NCBI RefSeq assembly: GCF_900104115.1
Contig: NZ_FNJM01000013.1
Coordinates: forward strand, 1 to 64,000
Origin: Clostridium gasigenes
GTDB lineage: Bacteria; Bacillota; Clostridia; Clostridiales; Clostridiaceae
Reading direction: 5' to 3'
DNA: 64,000 nt
Shown: positions 1 to 7,911 of the stretch, piece by piece
Numbering within the stretch: position 1 is the stretch's first letter
How the letters are laid out: each line of letters begins with the position of its first letter
The notes under the pieces: model-generated
Told to the model about the DNA's origin: nothing
The model's input: only the letters and a program-made list of their open reading frames with translations
Database searches by the model: none
Made by a program: the position numbers and the translations under genes

Positions 1-111
1 CTTGAACAAGCCATTGACGAATATATAGATTTTTATAACACACAAAGATTACAGAAAAAGTTAAAAAGTATGACTCCAATAGAATATCGAAGTCATACTT
101 TAACAGCGTAA
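1..111 (+). CDS. IS3-family transposase OrfB, C-terminal part
   Basis: This is the partial 3' end of an rve-type integrase-core transposase. The visible tail contains the conserved YN-x2-R-xx-KL...TP-x-EYR pattern found after the catalytic glutamate in IS3 OrfB proteins, and ends at TAA (109-111). The catalytic DDE residues are outside the window. Confidence 0.85.
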   Translation, partial: LEQAIDEYIDFYNTQRLQKKLKSMTPIEYRSHTLTA

Positions 112-152
112 TTTTTATTATTTACCCTGTCTACTTGACAGGGGGCAGTTCA
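1..152 (+). mobile_element. Right end of an IS3-family (IS150-like) insertion sequence, truncated by the window edge
   Basis: Bases 1-111 are open in frame 1 and encode 36 residues typical of the C-terminus of an IS3-family DDE transposase (OrfB), including the DFYNTQRLQKKLKSMTP-type stretch and a stop at 109-111. About 15 bases later comes a sequence resembling an IS150-group terminal repeat: CTGTCTACTTGACAGGGGG at 127-145, followed by CAGTTCA to 152. The 5' part of the element lies outside the window, so it is not possible to say whether the transposase is intact. The element sits upstream of the asnB promoter. Confidence 0.85.
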
Positions 153-218
153 GTTTTATTTACTCCTAGATCTTTTTTCTTAAACTGAATTTTATTTTTA
201 ATTTTTTTCATAAACCTA

Positions 219-247
219 TTGACGAATAATAAAAAACGAAGTAAAAT
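219..247 (+). promoter_or_regulatory. Promoter of the T-box/asnB transcript
   Basis: A TTGACG -35 (219-224), exactly 17 nt spacer and TAAAAT -10 (242-247) lie just ahead of the T-box leader. This predicts transcription start near 254. Confidence 0.7.
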
Positions 248-253
248 AAAACA

Positions 254-540
254 AATCAAAAGCATTGAAGGGACGAGTAATTATTTAGAGGTAGTCAAAG
301 CGAATCAGTGATGGTGAGAGACTGATACGAAACAAATAATGAAAAACTTCCCGGAGCTTCCAAACGAAATTTATTAAGAGTAGTCTTGGACGGAGCCAGC
401 CCGTTATAGCTTGGACAGTATAGAATTCATTTATATTAATTCCGTACTGATTAGAGAGAGCTTTTTAAGCTAATTTAGGTGGTACCGCGGAAGTATAAGT
501 CTTTCGTCCTATTTTCATAGGATGAAGGGCTTTTTTTTTT
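254..540 (+). ncRNA. T-box leader, probably tRNA-Asn responsive, controlling asnB
   Basis: The conserved T-box sequence AGGTGGTACCGCGG lies at about 476-490. It is followed by a rho-independent terminator (stem about 499-531, U-run 530-540). Upstream is a long stem I region with the typical GAGAG/GGTG elements (about 255-360). An AAC triplet at 345-347, in a GAAAAAC-TTCCCGG context, is a good candidate specifier codon for asparagine, matching the downstream gene; a second AAC at 331-333 is possible. In this class, uncharged tRNA pairs with the specifier and the T-box bulge and blocks terminator formation, so asnB is expected to be induced by asparagine starvation. Confidence 0.93.
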
Positions 541-572
541 ACCAATTTTATAAACTAAGGGGGACTATAAAC

Positions 573-2162
573 ATGTGTACAATTATGAGTTATACAGGAA
601 CAGACATGAAACACGAAAAATTTGCTGAGGCATTACAAAGAACCGAGTCGAGAGGACCAGATATGACAGAGATTCTAACTTTACCATCTGGTATTTTGGG
701 ATTCCAAAGACTTTCTATTATGGATTTAAGTTTCAGCGGAATGCAGCCATTCACAAGAAATACAGATGCATCCATCTGTAACGGTGAAATTTACGGCTTC
801 CGTGAAATCAAAAAAGAACTAACAAAAAAGGGACATAAGTTTATTTCTGATAGTGATTGTGAAGTGTTACTTCCAATGTATCATGAATATGGACTAGATA
901 TGTTTTCAAAATTAGATGCAGAATACGCAACTGTTATCTACGATGGAAAAAAGGACAGTTTCATTGCAGCAAGAGATCCAATTGGTATCCGTCCATTATT
1001 CTACGGCTACTCTGAATCTGGTAAAATCATATTTGCAAGTGAGGCAAAAAATTTAGTTGGTCTTACAAACAAAATTATAGCATTTCCACCAGGCCATTAT
1101 TATGCTGACGGGAAATTTACATGCTATTGTGATATCGCAGCAACAGAGGGTGAATATTGCCAAGATGACTTAGATGTTATTTGCACTAAAATTCATGATA
1201 AATTGGTAGCTGCTATAGAAAAACGTATGGATGCTGATGCTCCTGTAGGTTTCTTATTAAGTGGTGGTTTAGACAGCTCATTAGTATGTGCAGTTGCTCA
1301 AAAATTACATCCTCAAAAACCAATTAAAACATTTTGCATAGGTATGACTGAAGATGCAATTGACTTAAAATATGCAAAGGAAGTTGCAGATTACATTCAT
1401 AGTGATCATACTGTTATTTATATGACAAAAGAAGACGTGATAGGATCACTTGATGAGGTTATTAAACTTCTTGGAACATACGATATTACCACAATAAGAG
1501 CAAGTATGGCAATGTATCTAATTTGCAAGAAAATGCATGAAATTTCTGATGTCAAAGTGCTTCTAACTGGTGAAATTTCTGATGAATTATTTGGTTATAA
1601 ATATACTGATTTTGCTCCAAATGCAGAAGAATTCCAAAAAGAATCCCAAAAGAGAATGCAAGAACTTCATATGTACGATGTACTTCGTGCAGACCGTTGT
1701 ATCAGCTCAAATTCTTTAGAAGCTAGAGTACCATTTGGTGATTTAGATTTTGTAAAATATGTTATGTCCATAGATCCTGAAAAGAAATTAAACAAATATA
1801 ACATGGGTAAATACCTTTTAAGACATGCATTTGAAGGTGATTATCTACCAAACAATATTTTATATCGTGAAAAAGCTGCATTTAGCGATGCTGTAGGACA
1901 TTCTATGGTAGACTATTTAAAAGAATATGCTGAAGCATGCTATTCTGATGAAGAATTTGAAAAACTATGTGAAAAGTATGCATCTCATGCTAAACCATTC
2001 ACAAAAGAATCATTGTTATACAGAGAAACTTTTGAAAAATACTATCCAGGACAATCAGAAATGGTAGTAGACTTTTGGATGCCAAACAAAGAGTGGGAAG
2101 GCTGTGACGTAACCGATCCTAGTGCCAGAGTATTATCAAACTATGGTGCCAGTGGTAAATAG
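573..2162 (+). CDS. asnB: Asparagine synthase, glutamine-hydrolysing
   Basis: Makes asparagine from aspartate, ATP and glutamine-derived ammonia in the cytosol. The start is ATG 573, preceded by AAGGGGG (557-563), which gives a mature N-terminus Cys2 (MCTIMSYTG), the nucleophile of class II glutamine amidotransferases. An upstream in-frame start at 522 would fall inside the leader terminator and bury that cysteine. The glutaminase domain covers about residues 2-190. The synthetase domain carries the PP-loop SGGLDSS at about 229-235 and the EARVPFGD segment near 382. At 529 aa it fits the usual bacterial AsnB size. It is monocistronic, controlled by the T-box upstream and closed by a terminator at 2216-2256. 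Confidence 0.95.
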   Translation: MCTIMSYTGTDMKHEKFAEALQRTESRGPDMTEILTLPSGILGFQRLSIMDLSFSGMQPFTRNTDASICNGEIYGFREIKKELTKKGHKFISDSDCEVLLPMYHEYGLDMFSKLDAEYATVIYDGKKDSFIAARDPIGIRPLFYGYSESGKIIFASEAKNLVGLTNKIIAFPPGHYYADGKFTCYCDIAATEGEYCQDDLDVICTKIHDKLVAAIEKRMDADAPVGFLLSGGLDSSLVCAVAQKLHPQKPIKTFCIGMTEDAIDLKYAKEVADYIHSDHTVIYMTKEDVIGSLDEVIKLLGTYDITTIRASMAMYLICKKMHEISDVKVLLTGEISDELFGYKYTDFAPNAEEFQKESQKRMQELHMYDVLRADRCISSNSLEARVPFGDLDFVKYVMSIDPEKKLNKYNMGKYLLRHAFEGDYLPNNILYREKAAFSDAVGHSMVDYLKEYAEACYSDEEFEKLCEKYASHAKPFTKESLLYRETFEKYYPGQSEMVVDFWMPNKEWEGCDVTDPSARVLSNYGASGK

Positions 2163-2215
2163 TTAAAAATTTTAAATTAATTTATTTTCAAAAAATATTA
2201 GCAACAATACATAAT

Positions 2216-2256
2216 AAACCCAGTAGAAGCAATTATTGCTCCTACTGGGTTTTAAA
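2216..2256 (+). terminator. Rho-independent terminator of asnB
   Basis: A hairpin with arms AACCCAGTAG and CTACTGGGTT is followed by a short T/A tail, 55 nt after the asnB stop. Confidence 0.75.
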
Positions 2257-2803
2257 TTTTCTCTATTTTACAACTATGCTCCTTTGTTTTTGAATCATAA
2301 CATATTGCTACTCCTAGAATGTTTTTATATTCCGCCCTAAACTTCTGTACATATTCCTTATCTTTAATCTGCTTCATTGCAACATCAACAACTTCATCCT
2401 TTTTAAGTTCAACAACAAATGCTGTATCTGCTTTTCTTCTTGGCTGAAAAGTAAAGTCTGCATATCCTTTTCCGGTCTTTTCTTCTCTCTCTATTCTATA
2501 AGTAATATTTAAAATAATCTTTCACTTCTGACATAGCGCCCGTATTAGTCCAATAGCTTCCACAATATCTATTTTGAAGAGATTTAACTACCGAACGCGG
2601 ATTATATATTCTTCTTCCCTTTGCTGTTAGATATCCATTGTACCATTTTTCTAATTCATTAAACTTGACATCATTATTTATTTACAGAGATCTATAACTT
2701 CTTTTAATCTTTCTATAATTAAAGATTTATCTACAAAGTATTTACTTCTATACAATTCTTCATAATTCTGCAATTATTTATTAGACTTTAAATATATTGC
2801 CAT
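2252..2803 (-). pseudogene. Decayed AAA-ATPase-like/DUF1703 (PD-(D/E)XK nuclease) gene
   Basis: Reading the minus strand, three separated in-frame blocks are recognisable as one family. First is an N-terminal block (near 2690-2790) with EELYRSKYFVDKSLIIERL, typical of the AAA-ATPase_like domain start. Second is a middle block (near 2540-2670) with the WYNGYL...YNPRSVV pattern. Third is a C-terminal DUF1703 block (2252-2520) with YADFTFQPRR...FVVELKKDE, which carries the D...ExK nuclease motif, ending at a stop at 2252. The blocks are separated by in-frame stops and frameshifts. Most of the ATPase domain is missing, about 180 codons against the roughly 500-580 usual. Such proteins are common, often multicopy, accessory genes in Clostridia and Bacteroidetes. 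No promoter or RBS is evident, and it is not expected to make a product. Confidence 0.85.
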
Positions 2804-2837
2804 AGTTGAATAAAATCATTACAGTCAAAATATATTT

Positions 2838-3248
2838 TTATATTATTATACCATTACAATGATCAACTTCATGTTGAATAATTTGTGCCGTAAATCCAGT
2901 AAATGTCTCTTTATTCTTCTTAAAATTTCTATCAAAATATTCTACCTCTATTGTTTCATATCTCATTGTTTTTCTAAAACCTATTAAAGATAAGCAGCTT
3001 TCTTCTGTATCATAGCTTTTTTCTTTCTTTAGTATAACTGGATTAACCATAGGAACTATCATATCCCCTACACAAAATACTATTATACGTTTTTTAACAC
3101 CTATCATATTAGCAGCCATACCAACACAATGCTCTAGATTTGACCTTAATGTATCTACTAAATCATCAATAACTGATATGTCCTCCTTAGTTGCAGGTTC
3201 TGACTTCTGTCCTAAGAATACTATATCCTTCATAACTGGTTTTATCAT
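2838..3248 (-). CDS. Peptide-deformylase-like protein with altered motif I
   Basis: This 136-aa protein has the peptide deformylase fold, a Fe/Zn enzyme that removes the N-formyl group from nascent proteins. Motif II is EESCLS with the metal ligand Cys84. Motif III is HEVDH (125-129), which supplies His125, His129 and the catalytic Glu126. Motif I is GMAANMIG (43-50), where true deformylases have G-x-AA-x-Q-x-G, so the oxyanion-stabilising glutamine is replaced by Met48. The Gly in EGCLS is also Ser. It is shorter than a housekeeping Def (about 150-165 aa) because it lacks a C-terminal helix. It may be an accessory or specialised deformylase rather than the main enzyme. It stands alone, with GGAAGG-type RBS upstream of ATG 3248. 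Confidence 0.85.
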   Translation of the reverse strand: MIKPVMKDIVFLGQKSEPATKEDISVIDDLVDTLRSNLEHCVGMAANMIGVKKRIIVFCVGDMIVPMVNPVILKKEKSYDTEESCLSLIGFRKTMRYETIEVEYFDRNFKKNKETFTGFTAQIIQHEVDHCNGIII

Positions 3249-3364
3249 ATTAATTCCAACCTTCCTAATTACTATTTCTAAAGTTTCTTAAATTTATTAT
3301 ACCTCTATATACATACTTTATAAATATCAATATTTTGATAGAAATAACTATTTTCTTAAACAAA

Positions 3365-3404
3365 AAATCCACTATAATAACAATTAGGTATTATAGTGGA
3401 CTTT
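3365..3404 (-). terminator. Terminator of the M20 amidohydrolase gene
   Basis: A 14-bp inverted repeat (AATCCACTATAATA at 3366-3379 with its partner at 3389-3403) is followed on the minus strand by a T6 tract, 50 nt after the stop at 3453. Confidence 0.8.
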
Positions 3405-3452
3405 CTAGTAGCGGCGCAGCATAATTCCCTGAACCTTAGAGATGCTATCACC

Positions 3453-4679
3453 TTAATTTTTATCAATATCTAAAATTGTCTGTAATAATACATTTGCACC
3501 TTTTAAGCAGTTATCAAGGGGTGTAAATTCCTTTTCACAATGACTATGCCCATTTTCACTTGGAACAAAAATCATTGTAGTTGGAATAATATCTGTAATG
3601 AACTGGGCATCATGTCCTGGTCCACTATACATTTTCATTGCAGAATAACCATATTGCTTTGCATTTTCTTCTACATAATCTACAAATTTAGGATAGAATT
3701 GTACTGTTTTACGTGACCATAATTCTTCATAACTAGTTTCACATTTTTCAATTTCACTTGGAACTTTTTTAATAATCTCTACTACTTCTTTCATAACATT
3801 TGGATCTTGATGCCTTGCATCAAGAGTAAATTTAACGTTATCAGGAATAACCGTATGGATATTAGGAGAAACAATCATTCTACCAGTTGTATATACAAGC
3901 TTACTATCTAATTTATCAAGTTCATCATGAATATATTGAATTACCTTTACAGCTGCATATAGTGCATCTTTTCTATATTTCATAGGTGTTGTTCCTGCAT
4001 GATCCGCTTGTCCAATAAAGGAAAATTCATAATTAACCATTCCACAAACACCCTCTAGTATACCTATGTCTTTTTCCTCATTTTCTAGTATAGGTCCTTG
4101 TTCTACATGTACTTCTACGAATGCCCTATATTTTTCTGCAGTCATTCTATTTTCGACTTCGCCCATATATCCGCTAGCTTCCAATGCTTCCTTAAAAGTA
4201 AATCCTTCTCTATCTTTAGACGCTAACATAATATCTTTATTAAATTTTCCTGTGATAACCCCAGATGACATCATAGCTGGATCAAAACGTGCACCTTCTT
4301 CATTTGTCCATACAACAACTGTAATTGGATGTTTATGAGCTACTTTTTCTATAACAATAGTTTCTGCTGCTTCTAAAGCAGTAAGAACACCTAAAATACC
4401 ATCATAATTTCCACCTTGTTTAACAGAATCAATATGAGATCCCATAATAATAGCAGGTAAACTTTCCTCTCCTGGAACCGTAGCATAAATATTTGCCATA
4501 TCATCAGTTTTTATATCCATTCCAAGAGCTATACACCTTTTGCAAAACTCTTCCCTTGCATCTAAATCAGCAGTTGATAAAGACAATCTTGTGATTCCAC
4601 CTTTTCCTGTATCTCCAAATTTACTAAAAATTCTGATCTTATCTTCCATTCTATCTTTACTACAAGTTAACATATCCAT
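3453..4679 (-). CDS. Zn-dependent M20 hydrolase, N-carbamoyl-amino-acid hydrolase/allantoate amidohydrolase family
   Basis: A cytosolic dinuclear metal amidase of the hydantoinase/carbamoylase branch of peptidase family M20; members hydrolyse N-carbamoyl amino acids, ureidoglycolate/allantoate or beta-ureidopropionate. Metal-binding signatures are intact: GSHIDS (His82), NYDGILG (Asp93), TNEEGARF (Glu127/Glu128), VEVHVEQGP (about 188-196) and GHSHCEKE near the C-terminus. The central dimerisation domain contains GQADHAGTTPM. At 408 aa the length is standard. The start ATG 4679 has AAGGAGAGG immediately upstream. No hydantoinase, permease or purine-catabolism genes are nearby, so the true substrate cannot be told from context. 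Confidence 0.88.
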   Translation of the reverse strand: MDMLTCSKDRMEDKIRIFSKFGDTGKGGITRLSLSTADLDAREEFCKRCIALGMDIKTDDMANIYATVPGEESLPAIIMGSHIDSVKQGGNYDGILGVLTALEAAETIVIEKVAHKHPITVVVWTNEEGARFDPAMMSSGVITGKFNKDIMLASKDREGFTFKEALEASGYMGEVENRMTAEKYRAFVEVHVEQGPILENEEKDIGILEGVCGMVNYEFSFIGQADHAGTTPMKYRKDALYAAVKVIQYIHDELDKLDSKLVYTTGRMIVSPNIHTVIPDNVKFTLDARHQDPNVMKEVVEIIKKVPSEIEKCETSYEELWSRKTVQFYPKFVDYVEENAKQYGYSAMKMYSGPGHDAQFITDIIPTTMIFVPSENGHSHCEKEFTPLDNCLKGANVLLQTILDIDKN

Positions 4680-4799
4680 AAATTCCTCTCCTTAAAAATA
4701 TTTCTTAATTATGTAAAATTGAACATATATACTTATTATACTTATATAGTTTTTAAAAATCCATTATTTTCTAAAACAGTTTCCTATATCATATATAGC

Positions 4800-4943
4800 T
4801 TACAATATTTCATCATTTAATACTCTCCCAGCCCTTTTAAACGCATAACTTATTTCATAACTATTGGTTTCTTCATAAATATTTTCTTTTTTCCCACCTA
4901 AAGAAATTCCACGCAAATAAACATCTCTTAGATTATTATACAT
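4800..4943 (-). CDS. Possible 47-aa ORF or gene remnant of unknown function
   Basis: An ATG (4943) to TAA (4800) reading frame encodes a charged 47-residue peptide with YLRGISLGGKKENIYEE. The frame stays open for about 10 codons upstream of the ATG, which suggests it is the 3' remnant of a longer gene rather than a real small gene. No convincing RBS precedes the ATG. I do not recognise the family. Confidence 0.25.
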   Translation of the reverse strand: MYNNLRDVYLRGISLGGKKENIYEETNSYEISYAFKRAGRVLNDEIL

Positions 4944-5034
4944 GGCTATTAAAGCACTTAAAATTATTATTTCTTATTTTTCTATACTTTTATCCAAGAT
5001 GATAATATTTTAAACTTTATATTTACTTAATTTC

Positions 5035-5066
5035 AAAAGGACCTCACGTTTCGTGAGGTCCTTTAA
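5035..5066 (-). terminator. Hairpin terminator downstream of the small secreted-protein gene
   Basis: A perfect 12-bp stem (AAAGGACCTCAC with GTGAGGTCCTTT) and a short loop lie about 95 nt beyond the stop at 5160. The flanking A/T runs make it potentially bidirectional. Confidence 0.7.
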
Positions 5067-5159
5067 AATACTATATATACTTTAGACTTTTATATCTATT
5101 ACAGTTGAGTTTCTAAAATTATTTTTCCATCACAAAAACTATACCCTTGAGGTATTTGA

Positions 5160-5696
5160 TTATGATAATACGAAATAGTTTTCAATATAAGATATCATTT
5201 GATCTCCTAAAGTAAGATAATAATATATCGGTATTAGATAGCTTGAATAAAATAGTTTTTTTGCGTCTTCTTTATTGTTTTCTAATGTTCTTACCAAGTT
5301 TTGCTGTTGCCTTACGCTTATAATAAAACTATCAGCTACAAATAAAATTTGGTCTGAGAAGAATACATCTGAAAAAGAATCTTTATATGAAAGTTTATGA
5401 TTCTCTAAATTTCTTTTAATAGCATTAAATTGTTGTATATAATTCTCTAAATCTTTATCGATGGATTTTAATTCTTCAAGTGTTGAGTTCTCAGTTATAT
5501 TTACAACAGTTAAATTTGCTCTTATCCTTTTTATTTCTTCTAAATTTTGAACAATGTCTTCTTTGTTTTTTAAGTCCTCTACTTTGGGTCCATAGGGTGC
5601 TTGTCGATTTGTTATTACTTGTGCATATGTTATATTAGTCATAGTTAGTGTTATAAGTATCACGAATATTATTAAACGATTTACTTTTCTTGGCAT
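5160..5696 (-). CDS. Small secreted or membrane-anchored protein of unknown function
   Basis: A 178-aa protein starting at ATG 5696; an in-frame GTG at 5708 overlaps the AAGGAG ribosome binding site, so it cannot be the start. The N-terminus is a typical Sec signal: basic residues (PRKVNR), a hydrophobic core (LIIFVILITLTM) and a possible cleavage after TYA near residue 26. The mature part is helical and charged (about 45-105, probably coiled coil), followed by a more hydrophobic stretch with aromatic-rich segments. No cysteine lipobox and no catalytic motif is visible. The family is not recognised. It is a single gene followed by its own hairpin terminator. Confidence 0.7.
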   Translation of the reverse strand: MPRKVNRLIIFVILITLTMTNITYAQVITNRQAPYGPKVEDLKNKEDIVQNLEEIKRIRANLTVVNITENSTLEELKSIDKDLENYIQQFNAIKRNLENHKLSYKDSFSDVFFSDQILFVADSFIISVRQQQNLVRTLENNKEDAKKLFYSSYLIPIYYYLTLGDQMISYIENYFVLS

Positions 5697-5863
5697 TATT
5701 AATTCCACTCCTTTTAGAAATCATTATACTAAATTATTCACTAAATGTATTTTAATAAATTTCATTTATATATATATCTTTAGCTATTTTAAGTATTTTA
5801 TTCTAATAAAAACTAATATAAAACTTTCCATTTCAGATTTTGTTAACATTATTTAAACAATCC

Positions 5864-5902
5864 ATATTAATAACTAGTTATTTAATTACTAGTTATTAAT
5901 AT
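5864..5902. repeat. 15-bp perfect inverted repeat containing AATAACTAGT
   Basis: The arms at 5864-5878 and 5888-5902 are perfectly complementary around a 9-nt spacer. The AATAACTAG core recurs in several of the dispersed palindromes elsewhere in this window (for example 30148, 35299, 51530). It lies in an otherwise featureless gap (5697-6040) between the secreted-protein gene and ssrA. Confidence 0.6.
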
Positions 5903-6040
5903 CATGAAGTATTTTTATTTTATTGTAAGGTTCGCCTTTGCTAATCCTAAAAATATTTTTCTGTTTCTGCTTTTTAATGCACCCTTTTTCATAGTGTTAT
6001 AAATATCAAGCCTTTCTCAAAATATCTTTAAACTAAAATA

Positions 6041-6077
6041 ACCCACGACAACACTATATTAGTATTGTCGTGGGTTT
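6041..6077 (-). terminator. Terminator of ssrA
   Basis: A long stem (ACCCACGACAA... paired with ...TTGTCGTGGGT) lies immediately after the CCA end of the tmRNA. Confidence 0.85.
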
Positions 6078-6079
6078 CA

Positions 6080-6431
6080 TGGTGGAGGCGATGGGTTTCG
6101 AACCCATGTCCGAAAGCCGACCAACCTAGCTTTCTACGAGTGTATTCTACATTTTAAATTTTCCTCCAGGAGCGCCTATAGACGGGCTCTTCCCTTCAGT
6201 AGCTTCATAAATACCCCTTTAGCTCAAAGCTTTGCTAAACTTCGTTTCCCACTTCATGACACCCGTGATCCAAGCCATGGGGAGCCTGGGCGGATGAGCG
6301 GCTAAATTAAGCTGCTATTGCAAAATTGTTTTCTGCGTTTACATTTTTGCATACTTTATTTAAGAGGTGACATGCGTGCCTCTACTCGCTTACTAGACCA
6401 ATCATGCCCCCGTCGAAGCCAAAGCGCCCCC
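6080..6431 (-). ncRNA. ssrA: tmRNA
   Basis: The minus-strand transcript starts GGGGGCGCTTTGGCTTCGACG (5' end at 6431) and ends with a T-arm GGTTCGAAACCC and CGCCTCCACCA (3' end at 6080). The 5' and 3' ends pair as the alanine-tRNA-like acceptor stem, and CCA is encoded. The resume frame covers 6307-6336 and encodes a tag that most likely reads AENNFAIAA followed by TAA, a clostridial-type degron. Together with SmpB (30259) and RNase R (31005) it rescues stalled ribosomes. At 352 nt the length is normal for a one-piece tmRNA. No group I intron is present. Confidence 0.97.
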
Positions 6432-6628
6432 AGGTTGCATAGTTATTTGCAAAATATATTAACTTTCATTAATATATTTACTCTTAAATAGTCTATGTCT
6501 TAAACGCAATTTGCTATTCAGATTTTTGACTTAACATCATTATATAGTATAGTATTTTCTCTGTCAACTTATCCACAAGTGGATTTTCTATATTATCTAT
6601 ACCTACTCTAAGAAATTTTACCATTTAG

Positions 6629-6686
6629 TCATCTTCAAAATAAATAGCAAATCAGTATTGTTGTCTTTTTATTTTAGAATCCCTTA
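6629..6686. repeat. Dispersed palindrome family member
   Basis: The left part ATCTTCAAAATAAATAGCAAA pairs imperfectly with the right part TTGTCTTTTTATTTTAGAATCCC. The right edge coincides with the TAA stop codon of the oxidoreductase gene. It matches the pattern of the other ~60-bp intergenic palindromes. Confidence 0.5.
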
Positions 6687-7676
6687 TTTTTTATCAGCTG
6701 GATAAACTAAACCTATTTGTCTTCTAGCTTCATCCATTACTGCAATAGTATTAATTGATGTTTCAAATGTGTTTACTTTTGACTCTAATTCTTTATTTTG
6801 TATTAAACTAATAAATTCTTTTGCTTCATAATACATATCATCATCAACTTGCTGTTTTGATAAATCTATTTCTTCTCCATTTTTTAATATTAATTTTACT
6901 TTTGAGAATGTGTTTATTTTTTCTATTATAATGCTTCCATCTTCACCTTGAATTTCTGATGGTAAATATGAATTTGAAATTTTAGAGAACATCACAACTC
7001 CATCCATGTCTTCATAATCAAGAATTATACTTCCGCTACCATCTACTCCTGATTCAAGCATAAGCCCGTTTGCTTTTATTGATTTTGGTTTTCCGAAAAG
7101 ATTTATAATAGGTTCAATACAATAAACCCCTATATCCATTAATGCTCCATTTGATAATTCTGGTTTAAAAGCATTTAAAACCTCTCCATTTTTATATTTA
7201 TCATATCTTGATGAGTATTGACAGAAGCTTGCAGAACATTTTCTTACCTTACCAATTCTATGTAGATTTTCTTTTACAACTTGGAAATTTGGAAGCATTG
7301 TTGTTTTCATAGCTTCCATTAAAAGAACTTTATTTTCCTTAGCTGATTTAATCATAGCTTCAACTTCTTTTAAATTTGATCCAAAGGCTTTTTCACATAA
7401 CACATGTTTCTTATTTTCTAAAAATAATATACTTTGCTCTGAATGTAATGAATTTGGGGTAGCAATATACACAGCATCAATTAAATCACTTTTAGCCATT
7501 TCCTCAAGGTTTGTAAAAATATCTTTTACTCCATATTTATTTGCATATTCTCTAGCTTTACTTTCACTTCTTGAATACACTGCTGCAAGTTTAAAACCTT
7601 CAACATCTTTTGCTCCACTTAAAAACCAATCTGTAATATTATTTGTACCAACTACTCCAACTCTAATGTTAATCAT
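6684..7676 (-). CDS. Gfo/Idh/MocA-family NAD(P)-dependent oxidoreductase
   Basis: A 330-aa cytosolic dehydrogenase of the glucose-fructose oxidoreductase/inositol dehydrogenase family. The N-terminal Rossmann fold has VGVVGTNNI at 6-14. The usual EKP signature appears as EKAFG (95-99), where Lys96 is the family catalytic lysine and Pro is replaced by Ala. The C-terminal alpha/beta domain holds GALMDIGVYCIEP, which carries the aspartate and the active-site region. Substrates in this family are sugars, inositols or related polyols and cannot be assigned here. It is a single gene with no sugar-catabolic neighbours. A GAGAGG ribosome binding site precedes ATG 7676. Confidence 0.88.
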   Translation of the reverse strand: MINIRVGVVGTNNITDWFLSGAKDVEGFKLAAVYSRSESKAREYANKYGVKDIFTNLEEMAKSDLIDAVYIATPNSLHSEQSILFLENKKHVLCEKAFGSNLKEVEAMIKSAKENKVLLMEAMKTTMLPNFQVVKENLHRIGKVRKCSASFCQYSSRYDKYKNGEVLNAFKPELSNGALMDIGVYCIEPIINLFGKPKSIKANGLMLESGVDGSGSIILDYEDMDGVVMFSKISNSYLPSEIQGEDGSIIIEKINTFSKVKLILKNGEEIDLSKQQVDDDMYYEAKEFISLIQNKELESKVNTFETSINTIAVMDEARRQIGLVYPADKK

Positions 7677-7911
7677 CTAACTTCATCCTCTCAATGTTTA
7701 TTTTTAAAAACTAATCCCTATTCTATCCTATTTTTTTATATTCACAAATTAATTTTTTCTTAGCCTTATTATAAGGGAGCTTTTTAAAAATAACTAGAAA
7801 GAAATTTATATTTAATTTTATGCCATTTTTTATTATAAAAACTTCCTTTTTCCTAATATTTATTATAACTTTTGAGCACACTATATTTAAACATATAAGG
7901 AGGTTTTTATT

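Noticed and set aside
522-572. Upstream in-frame start that would add 17 residues to AsnB
   Set aside because: It lies in the T-box terminator, lacks an RBS, and would bury the catalytic Cys2; ATG 573 has an ideal RBS.
6080-6120. tRNA-like T-arm with CCA taken alone as a tRNA gene
   Set aside because: It is the 3' half of the tmRNA acceptor domain; the 5' half lies 300 nt away at 6431 and the tag frame is between them.
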